DNA of 32,639 nt from Clostridiaceae bacterium (GTDB lineage: Bacteria > Bacillota > Clostridia > DSM-8532), in contig DULR01000059.1 of NCBI GenBank assembly GCA_012840245.1, positions 1 to 32,639 of the forward strand. The letters are read 5' to 3'. The notes beneath the pieces are model-generated. The model searched no databases. It was not told the DNA's origin and saw only the letters and a list, made by a program, of their open reading frames with translations. Made by a program: the position numbers and the translations under genes. Position 1 is the stretch's first letter. Each line of letters opens with the position of its first letter. Positions 27,052-32,639 of this stretch are shown here, in pieces.

Positions 27052-27110
27052 CCTATACCATTTAAAAAATTTGTCTACCTGAAAAATCATAAAAAAATGA
27101 TATATTTATA
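27052..27110 (+). repeat. Leader element copy 2 in front of the degenerate paralogue
   Basis: ACCATTTAAAAAA, then TTGTCTACC and ATCAT-N6-ATGAT (27086-27101), match the leader element at 18657-18714. This shows the relic once had the same upstream region as the giant gene. Here the element runs almost directly into mid-domain coding sequence. Confidence 0.6.
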
Positions 27111-27125
27111 CTGCAAATCTATACA

Positions 27126-27325
27126 ACATTCAAAAGGTCTACAGGGAATCACCCGTATTCTGAACAGCCTTTTGTCACCAACACCCCTGATAAAGCTTTT
27201 GACGGCAACACGGGTACCCGATGGGAGTCAAACTACAGCGATCCTCAGTGGATCACGGTGGATCTTGGAGAAAGCTGCAGTATCTCAGGCGTGAAGATCG
27301 TATGGGAAAACGCAGCAGGAAAGAT
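27126..27325 (+). pseudogene. Fragment of an F5/8 type C (discoidin) domain, 5' half, no start codon
   Basis: Read in the frame of position 27162, this piece encodes a discoidin-domain N-terminal half (TPDKAFDGNTGTRWES, SDPQWITVDLGE, ISGVKIVWENAAGK) very like the two F5/8C domains at the end of the giant protein. The frame has no start codon and runs up to a stop at 27090. At about 27322 homology switches abruptly to the GH55-like domain in a different frame. The matching 3' half of a discoidin domain appears in the same frame from 28278. Confidence 0.8.
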
Positions 27326-28318
27326 AATTTCTGGGTATGGCGCGCCGATCACGGTGCCGGGGTCGGATGGTATATAAACACCACCAAAAACGGTATCATC
27401 GTAAACGGTGATCATGTAACGCTTTATGCCCTTATGGTGGAGCATTTCCATGAATATCAGACCGTATGGAACGGAGAACATGGCAGGACATACTTCTATC
27501 AAAGTGAAATACCTTACGATGTTCCGAACCAGGTTTCATGGATGAGCCATAACGGGACCAAAAACGGATTTGCATTCTATAAGGTGGCAGACCATGTCAA
27601 CTACCATGAGACCTGGGGTATGGGCATATACAGCTATTTCAGGGATGCTCCCGTAAAACTACACAGTGCCGTTGAATCACCAATTAAACAGGGAGTCAGG
27701 CACCATAATACAAGTGAATTTGAAGTTTTGGAATATGTTCCTGGAGATCAGCGGCCCACATACCATATCCCTGAGCTTCCGACACCCGGCGTTGTCCAGG
27801 TGGGCAAAGGCAGCTATGCGGTCAATGATATAAAGCTTGCTCAGCCAAGACAGCCAAAGTATGTGACACAGAATGTAAGTGTGCCCATTCCGTCAAATGA
27901 CTGGTGGACATCGGTTTCGTACAAGAGGCTCAGCGACGGGATAGTTGCGCTGCCGCTCCGTTTCGAATACTTTGACACCGGTCTGGGCATGTTCTATGCA
28001 AGTCCCATTTTCACAGCACCCAATAATGGCGGAATGGATACGAAACTCAGCAATATGGACCTGTTTATCAACACCGGCAGCATTGTAAGGACTCCAGAAG
28101 CCAGGGTCGACGGCTTCGGAGACTGGTCGGTTGATGTTGTATTCAGTGATGACGGAACTCCAAAGATGAGGAATACCATAATAAAGGGGTCACCGTATGT
28201 TTACAGCACCTTTACAGATCCCAATTCTGTCGAGATATCGAGCCCGGCAATAGTCGGACTGTTCGACGACAACAGGTGTGAAGCTGAACTGGGAAACAGC
28301 GGCAGGCAAGAACTATAA
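27221..28318 (+). pseudogene. Chimeric relic: GH55-like 3' segment joined to a GH81 N-terminal segment
   Basis: The open frame spans 27221-28318, but its first 34 codons are an out-of-frame reading of the discoidin fragment, so no genuine start exists. From 27323 it encodes the GH55-like C-terminal part (DNFWVWRADHG, YFYQSEIPYDVP, ETWGMGIYSYF). Near 27710 it switches to what looks like the start of a GH81 beta-1,3-glucanase (VGKGSYAVNDIKL, VPIPSNDWWTSV, GFGDWSVDVVFSDDG, GSPYVYSTF). The GH81 catalytic core is absent. Near 28276 homology returns to a discoidin domain in another frame, and the frame ends soon after. It has no signal peptide and no plausible ribosome site. The joins could be deletions or an assembly chimera. 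Confidence 0.8.
27323..27680 (+). repeat. GH55-like segment, relic copy (homologous to 24462-24821)
   Basis: This is the second copy of the GH55-like coding segment. It is diverged at many third positions, so it is an old paralogue and not a recent exact duplicate. Confidence 0.85.
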
Positions 28319-28727
28319 GATACAGGTATCGACCGACAACAGCAACTGGACCGATGCATATACAAAGGTAAACGGATCAGGCGGAGTGGAAGAGATCAGT
28401 TTATCACCTGTAACAGGACGATATGTAAGGTTGTATGGAACTGAAAGGACTACTGTATGGGGCTACTCGTTATGGGAGTTCGAAGTATATGGGACATCCG
28501 ACCAGCAGCCGCCTGTGCAATCCGGGAATCTTGCACTGAACAAGACGGTCGAAGTATCATCGACTCAGTCAGGATTGCCCGCGGTCAATGCCACAGATGG
28601 AGACAGCGGAACAGATGAGATCGTGTTCAGCAGCACGAATGCAAGATACGTAAGGATGTACGGTATCGAAAGAGGGACCGGATACGGATATTCACTGTGG
28701 GAATTTGAAGTATACGGACAACAATAA
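28278..28727 (+). pseudogene. Fragments of two F5/8 type C domains, relic of a surface enzyme C-terminus
   Basis: The frame encodes the second half of a discoidin domain (VKLNWETAAGKNYKIQVSTD, YVRLYGTERTTVWGYSLWEF), a short linker (TSDQQPPVQSG), and a further discoidin domain that begins normally (NLALNKTVEVSS) but jumps from NATDGDSGT to VFSSTNARYVRMYG, missing its central part of about 70 residues. It ends EFEVYGQQ then TAA, like the giant protein. It is in the same frame as the 5' half at 27126-27325, so it is the C-terminal end of that gene. No start or ribosome site supports independent translation. Confidence 0.8.
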
Positions 28728-28750
28728 GTAAAGATATGCCAAAGAATAAA

Positions 28751-28786
28751 GGGCAGGAGCCGATATTATAAAACAGGCTCCTGCCC
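28751..28786. terminator. Bidirectional terminator between convergent units
   Basis: GGGCAGGAGCC (28751-28761) pairs perfectly with GGCTCCTGCCC (28776-28786). It sits between the plus-strand relic and the minus-strand ABC operon, so it can serve both. A strong T run is missing on the plus strand. Confidence 0.7.
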
Positions 28787-28804
28787 ATAAATCTAATGAA
28801 TAGT

Positions 28805-29530
28805 CTAATCCCTGACCACAGCTTTTTTGATCAGCGGCCAGCAAAAACAGTAAAAAACTGCTGATAGGATGATACATGATAAAATACTTGCGAATGGGCT
28901 GCCGAAGGCAAAACTGAAAAGCTTTCCGAAAGCATCGGACAATGCCTTTTTGAACAATATTGTATCCAGCACCGGCAGAATGACGTATAAAAGTGCAGGA
29001 ACACCTATCGATACAGCGATCTTCTGGCCTTTGTTCATTCTGTAATACAGTGTGGTGATAAGAAAGCCCAGTGACAGGAAAGCCAAATTGAGGCTGAAGC
29101 AAAACACGAAGGAGAGTATGGCCATCGAAATGCCACTGCCCTGTTTTCCGTATATTTGTTCAATTAACCCTGTATAGCTGAACCTGTCTGATGTAAAGAT
29201 AATTTTGTTAAGGAATGATATGATGTTGTCTATAAGAGACATAGTTGCGCAGATAATAAGCGCTGATAAAAGCTGGCTCACAAATACGGTTTTTCTTGAC
29301 ACCCCATTTTGCATGAACAGTCTGAAGGATTCCTTGAAGGAATTCATACCGAACACGAAGAGGAAAATTGCAGAAGCCATCTCCATGCCGTTGACTCTCC
29401 CTGACGAAATTTTGATCGACATGAAGGAAGTAAACAATAACAACAGTAAGCCTGCTATAGCCAGATAATATATAAGAATAGGTTTTTTGCTGTCATACAG
29501 ACGATATTTCAAAGCTGCTTTGATATTCAT
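28805..29530 (-). CDS. ABC-2 type transporter permease
   Basis: This 241-residue integral membrane protein has about six membrane segments (for example PILIYYLAIAGLLLLLFTSF near 18-37 and IILSAVFYCFCW near the C-terminus). It is the third gene of a GntR-ATPase-permease operon on the minus strand and overlaps the ATPase gene by four bases, implying coupled translation. Its layout matches permeases of small Firmicutes exporters in YtrA-regulated operons, linked to cell-envelope stress or antibiotic response. The substrate is unknown. The sequence alone identifies it only as a membrane protein; the role comes from its partner ATPase. Confidence 0.82.
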   Translation of the reverse strand: MNIKAALKYRLYDSKKPILIYYLAIAGLLLLLFTSFMSIKISSGRVNGMEMASAIFLFVFGMNSFKESFRLFMQNGVSRKTVFVSQLLSALIICATMSLIDNIISFLNKIIFTSDRFSYTGLIEQIYGKQGSGISMAILSFVFCFSLNLAFLSLGFLITTLYYRMNKGQKIAVSIGVPALLYVILPVLDTILFKKALSDAFGKLFSFAFGSPFASILSCIILSAVFYCFCWPLIKKAVVRD

Positions 29531-30393
29531 TGCTTTCTTCCTCCTTTATTTGTGAGCAGAATGAATAATTTCTGCAAGTCGATCCCTGATATATTGAGAC
29601 CTTCAGGTAACGAACCCTTAACAACAGTACCTTCTATATAGGCATTCTTCAGCCCGCCGAGTGTTTCTGAAGCTATTACCTTTTTATCCTGTACGAATGC
29701 GTCAACTGCAGATACAGCTCCTGTGATGCAACAGTATCTTGACAACAAGGATTCTCTTGATTCGTTACAGATGATCCTTCCTGCATCGATTACAACGACA
29801 CCTTCAACTATACCTGAAACCTCTTCGATAAGATGGGTCGAAATGATGAAGGTTGCCGGATTTTCGGAGTATACTTCTATCAATACTTTGTAGAACAGAT
29901 CCCTGTGATTTGCGTCCAGTCCCAAAACAGGCTCATCCAGAAGGATATACGGAGCATTTGTGCTTAATGCCGTAATAAGCTTGAATATGGAGCTATAACC
30001 TGTAGACAGTGATTTTATTTTTTTATTCGGGGAAAGGCCGAATCGTTCTGATAAGTCATAAGCTCTTTCCATGTCAAATGAAGGGTAAAATTCCTTTGTC
30101 CAGCCGAAAGCCTCCGATACCTTCATGCTTTCAGGATAATAGTTGTTTTCACTCATCATGAATATCCTGGATAGATTTTTTTCGTTTTCGATCACAGGTG
30201 TTCCGTCCAGAGTGACACTCCCCTCATCGGCAAATAATCTTCCGGTAATTATGTTGAGCAGAGTGGATTTACCTGCACCGTTTCTGCCTAACAGTCCATA
30301 GATCTTATTCTCATAAAAATCAAGATTTATCCCGCTCAGAGCCGTGATATCTCCGAATCTCTTTGTTACGTTGTCAACGCTTAAGCATTTCAT
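29527..30393 (-). CDS. ABC transporter ATP-binding protein
   Basis: This 288-residue ATPase has all key motifs: Walker A GRNGAGKST (about 37-45), signature LSTGYSS (a variant of LSGGQ), Walker B YILLDEPVLGLDA and the H-loop histidine in FIISTHLIEE. Its C-terminal extension (about 215-288) is typical of drug/lantibiotic-type exporter ATPases of the CcmA/YtrB group. It overlaps the GntR gene at its start and the permease at its end by four bases each. It powers the adjacent ABC-2 permease from the cytoplasmic face. Confidence 0.95.
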   Translation of the reverse strand: MKCLSVDNVTKRFGDITALSGINLDFYENKIYGLLGRNGAGKSTLLNIITGRLFADEGSVTLDGTPVIENEKNLSRIFMMSENNYYPESMKVSEAFGWTKEFYPSFDMERAYDLSERFGLSPNKKIKSLSTGYSSIFKLITALSTNAPYILLDEPVLGLDANHRDLFYKVLIEVYSENPATFIISTHLIEEVSGIVEGVVVIDAGRIICNESRESLLSRYCCITGAVSAVDAFVQDKKVIASETLGGLKNAYIEGTVVKGSLPEGLNISGIDLQKLFILLTNKGGRKQ

Positions 30394-30758
30394 TCTTCAA
30401 ACCCTCTTTCTACCATACTGATAATATCTTCCTTCGAAAAATTAAGTCGCTTAGCTTCTCTGACAAGCTTTGAGACGTAATTCTCATAAAACTCATCTTT
30501 TCGTTTGTTTCGCAGTTTTTCAACAGCGCCTTCAGCCACGAACATGCCAAGTCCTCTTTTTTTATACACGATTCCGCTGTCCACAAGAATACTTATGCCC
30601 TTTAAGGCCGTTGCCGGATTGATTTTATAGCTGACCGAGATTTCGGTAGTCGAAGGTATCTGAGATTCCTCGGGAAAGGCTCCGGACAAAATGGCATCCT
30701 CTATCTGTTCGGCTATCTGGATAAAAATTGGTCTTTCGTCGTCAAAATTCAACTGCAA
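30390..30758 (-). CDS. GntR-family regulator, YtrA subfamily
   Basis: This short 122-residue protein contains a winged helix (IFIQIAEQIEDAILSGAFPE, QIPSTTEISVSYKINPATAL) and a short C-terminal dimerisation tail (about 75-122), the YtrA layout without a large effector domain. Start is TTG at 30758, with AAGGAGG nine bases upstream; no ATG lies nearby. YtrA-type regulators repress their own ABC operon; the palindrome on its promoter supports this. Its tail overlaps the ATPase start. Confidence 0.92.
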   Translation of the reverse strand: MQLNFDDERPIFIQIAEQIEDAILSGAFPEESQIPSTTEISVSYKINPATALKGISILVDSGIVYKKRGLGMFVAEGAVEKLRNKRKDEFYENYVSKLVREAKRLNFSKEDIISMVERGFEE

Positions 30759-30807
30759 ACTGCTTAACCTCCTTTTATGGATTTATCCAAAGTTCATTAG
30801 TTCATTG

Positions 30808-30829
30808 GTTAGTTACTCATATAACTAAC
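30808..30829 (-). promoter_or_regulatory. Palindromic operator of the GntR-ABC operon
   Basis: GTTAGTTA (30808-30815) and TAACTAAC (30822-30829) form a perfect inverted repeat around a six-base centre. It overlaps the -10 box and transcription start of the minus-strand promoter, a typical site for autorepression by a YtrA-type regulator. Confidence 0.75.
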
Positions 30830-30855
30830 TATACCACCAATGTTGAAAATGTCAA
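30828..30855 (-). promoter_or_regulatory. Promoter of the GntR-ABC operon
   Basis: Read on the minus strand: -35 TTGACA (30855-30850), a 16-base spacer, -10 TATAGT (30833-30828). The operator palindrome begins at the -10 box. Confidence 0.75.
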
Positions 30856-30884
30856 CAGTCTTTTTCATTTTGATTTGCTCAGGT

Positions 30885-30911
30885 TAACTGCGGGCAGATT
30901 TATGCCGATAT
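30885..30911 (+). promoter_or_regulatory. Sigma-D (FliA-type) motility promoter for motAB
   Basis: TAAC (30885-30888), 16 bases, then CCGATAT (30905-30911) matches the sigma-D consensus TAAA-N14-16-CCGATAT except for the last base of the first box. It lies about 65 bases before motA, a gene class commonly driven by this factor. Confidence 0.7.
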
Positions 30912-30976
30912 ATGCTTTGACACTGGATTTGATAATTACCAATGAGCAATTATGATATACAAAAGCGGGTGAAGTG

Positions 30977-31780
30977 ATGGATCTAGGAACTATTATCGGC
31001 CTGTTGGCAGGTGCCGCTGTCGTCGTTTATGGTATGTATAGTGGTGGTGACCCTTCCAGTTATATAAGCGTGAGCTCGATAATCGTAACCATGGGGGGCG
31101 GTATTTTCTCAACTGTGATGGGATTTCCACTGTCCGAAACCATAAGAGCCATAAAGGCGATTCCTCTGATATTCAGACAGCCAAAAACGTCAGCGATGGA
31201 AACCATAAGGACTTTGGTGGAGCTGTCTCAGAAAGCGAGAAGAGAAGGACTTCTGGCATTGGAATCAGCACAGGAAGCCTTAAAGGATGATTTTCTCAAA
31301 AAGGCCATGGAGCTTGTGGTAGACGGTATCGAAGCTGAGATCGTAAAAACCACCATGCAGCTTGACATAGACAGTATGGCTGTAAGGCACCAGAATGCCC
31401 AGGCATATTTTAAGACCCTGGCAGCCCAGTTCCCTGCCTGGGGTCTTATAGGTACACTCCTGGGTCTCATCAACCTGTTGAGATCCCTCGATGACCCGTC
31501 CAGTATCGGTCCGGCCATGGCTCTGGCGCTGGTTACCACCTTCTATGGCAGTATTCTGGCCAACTATATCTGCAATCCAATCGCCAATAAGCTTGCCGGC
31601 AACAGCGCAGAGGAAATACGGCTGAGAGAAATGATGATGGAAGGTGTTCTGTCGATACAGTCTGGAGAAAATCCAAGACTGATGGAACATAAACTCAAAA
31701 CCTTCCTGTCCCCTGATCAGAGGGCTGAATACGAAGCAGCGCAAAAAGGCGGCGAAAAGAAGGAAAATACTGTAGAATAA
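30977..31780 (+). CDS. motA: Flagellar motor stator protein MotA
   Basis: MotA forms, with MotB, the ion-conducting stator that turns the flagellum. The 267-residue protein has four membrane segments: two near the start (IIGLLAGAAVVVYGM; SSIIVTMGGGIFSTVMGFPL), a large cytoplasmic loop (about 65-150, with charged residues that touch FliG), and two near the end (PAWGLIGTLLGLINLL; MALALVTTFYGSILANYI). The Pro-Ala-Trp-Gly motif of the third segment is conserved. I start at ATG 30977; a GTG at 30974 is directly adjacent to the ribosome site. motB follows after 18 bases. Confidence 0.95.
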   Translation: MDLGTIIGLLAGAAVVVYGMYSGGDPSSYISVSSIIVTMGGGIFSTVMGFPLSETIRAIKAIPLIFRQPKTSAMETIRTLVELSQKARREGLLALESAQEALKDDFLKKAMELVVDGIEAEIVKTTMQLDIDSMAVRHQNAQAYFKTLAAQFPAWGLIGTLLGLINLLRSLDDPSSIGPAMALALVTTFYGSILANYICNPIANKLAGNSAEEIRLREMMMEGVLSIQSGENPRLMEHKLKTFLSPDQRAEYEAAQKGGEKKENTVE

Positions 31781-31798
31781 AGAGAAACAGGTGAGATA

Positions 31799-32578
31799 AT
31801 GGCAAGAAAAAGAGAATCCGATGAAGGAGGAGCACCGGCATGGATGGCGACATATGGCGATCTGGTCACCAATATGTTGGTCTTTTTCGTGCTTTTGTTT
31901 TCCATGTCCACCGTGGATCAGAATACTTTCTCAGAGGTTGCTGCAAGCCTGTCATATACAATGATCAATCTTAAGGGCGGAGACAGGATTCTTGAAGGCG
32001 GAGCGGCCAATAGTATAATCGCCCTGGATTTTACAAAATATGACAGCGAAGAAGCCGAGGCCAAACGCAGGGAAAAATATGTCGAGGCTGCCGAAGAAAT
32101 GGTCGTCGATTCGGAAAGAAAGCTTAAGGACAAAGAACTGGACGATGCCAAGAATGATATAAGGGACATAATCAAGGAGCAGGGGATAGACGACAAGGTT
32201 CAGGTTTTCGAAGAAAAGGATTTTATTCTTATACGTCTCGAGCAGGAAGTGTTCTTTGAATCCGGAAGCGCTGAGATCCTGCCGCAGGGTATGACCGTAC
32301 TATCGTCACTTGCTGAAGCCCTGAGAGGTATTGAAAATGAAATAATAGTGGCGGGACATACCGACAATGTTCCGATGACCAATAAGAAATATGCAACTAA
32401 CTGGGAACTTTCCACCGCAAGGGCTACGAATGTCGTAAGATACCTTGTTGAAGTGGAAGGGCTCGACCCCGCATTGTTCACGGCAACCGGAAACAGTGAG
32501 TACAGGCCGGTGGGGGATAACAATACTCCCGAAGGACGGCAGAAAAATCGCCGCATCGAAATAAAGATTCTTAAGTGA
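31799..32578 (+). CDS. motB: Flagellar motor stator protein MotB (OmpA-like domain)
   Basis: This 259-residue stator partner has a single N-terminal membrane segment preceded by WMATYGDLVTNMLVFFVLLF. Asp21 in that stretch is the ion-carrying residue of the family. The middle (about 80-125) is a charged, probably coiled linker. The C-terminal OmpA/MotB peptidoglycan-binding domain shows VAGHTDNVPM, NWELSTARATNVVRYL and RQKNRRIEI. It anchors the stator to the cell wall. The ion (proton or sodium) cannot be settled by eye. AGGTGAG lies just upstream of the start. Confidence 0.95.
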   Translation: MARKRESDEGGAPAWMATYGDLVTNMLVFFVLLFSMSTVDQNTFSEVAASLSYTMINLKGGDRILEGGAANSIIALDFTKYDSEEAEAKRREKYVEAAEEMVVDSERKLKDKELDDAKNDIRDIIKEQGIDDKVQVFEEKDFILIRLEQEVFFESGSAEILPQGMTVLSSLAEALRGIENEIIVAGHTDNVPMTNKKYATNWELSTARATNVVRYLVEVEGLDPALFTATGNSEYRPVGDNNTPEGRQKNRRIEIKILK

Positions 32579-32605
32579 TTAACATGGACGCCAGTCCATG
32601 TTAAT
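32578..32605 (+). terminator. Hairpin after motB
   Basis: ATTAACATGGAC (32578-32589) pairs perfectly with GTCCATGTTAAT (32594-32605) around a GCCA loop and begins at the last base of the motB stop codon. No T run follows, so it may stabilise or weakly terminate the message. Confidence 0.6.
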
Positions 32606-32606
32606 C

Positions 32607-32627
32607 ATCCTGAGCGAAGCGAAGGAT
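32607..32627. repeat. Short REP-like palindromic repeat at window end
   Basis: CCTGAGCGAAGCGAAGG is flanked by AT on each side to give matched ends (ATCCT/AGGAT). I recognise this phrase as a short element scattered between genes in many bacteria. Its extent beyond the window is unknown. Confidence 0.4.
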
Positions 32628-32639
32628 CTTATCGATGGA

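Noticed and set aside
27097..27294. 65-codon plus-strand frame at the head of the relic
   Set aside because: Its translation has no domain similarity; the discoidin homology lies in a different frame.
1..32639. CRISPR arrays, tRNA or rRNA genes, insertion sequences, phage genes
   Set aside because: No regular short repeats with spacers, no tRNA-like or rRNA stretches, and no transposase or integrase motifs were seen on either strand; the repeats present are protein-domain repeats.

Overview
The window looks like a chromosomal segment from a motile, saccharolytic, Gram-positive Clostridia-type anaerobe. The evidence is tandem T-box leaders, strong AGGAGG ribosome sites, a lipobox solute-binding protein, an S-layer-homology (SLH) surface enzyme, a YtrA-type GntR/ABC operon and motAB behind a sigma-D-like promoter. 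I cannot name the species; SLH-anchored modular glycosidases recall the Acetivibrio/Ruminiclostridium group (inference).

Region 1 (1-4923) is a tryptophan operon. The end of one T-box riboswitch is followed by a complete second T-box with a TGG specifier, then trpE-trpG-trpD-trpC-trpF, tightly packed or overlapping. trpB and trpA do not follow.

Region 2 (about 4924-17198) is a glycan-utilisation locus on the + strand. It has a LacI-type regulator with TAACG/CGTTA operators at its own promoter and at the transporter promoter, a CUT1 sugar ABC importer (lipoprotein and two permeases, no ATPase), and four carbohydrate-active genes. Two are sialidase-fold, GH93-like paralogues, one membrane-anchored and one secreted with C-terminal binding modules. 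The other two are a cytoplasmic GH2 and a cytoplasmic GH43-like enzyme. The simplest model is arabinan or a related arabinose-containing glycan: exo-cleavage outside, import, and finishing inside. The substrate is inferred.

Region 3 (17199-18566) has rpmE (ribosomal protein L31) with its own promoter and terminator, and a YitT-family membrane protein.

Region 4 (18567-28786) is the most unusual part. A 2654-residue secreted protein (18984-26948) carries three SLH domains, a GH16 module, a GH55-like module, five FN3 domains, two fascin-like trefoils, three chitobiase-type domains and several binding modules. It looks like a cell-surface beta-1,3-glucan degrading machine. Just downstream lies a scrambled relic of a related gene: the same 5' leader element, then pieces of a discoidin domain, a GH55-like domain and a GH81 N-terminus in broken frames. 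Removing a 987-bp segment bounded by a short repeat would rejoin one discoidin domain in frame.

Region 5 (28787-32639) has a minus-strand GntR regulator, ABC ATPase and ABC permease operon with a palindromic operator on its promoter, and the plus-strand motAB flagellar stator genes. The window ends in a hairpin and a short palindromic repeat.
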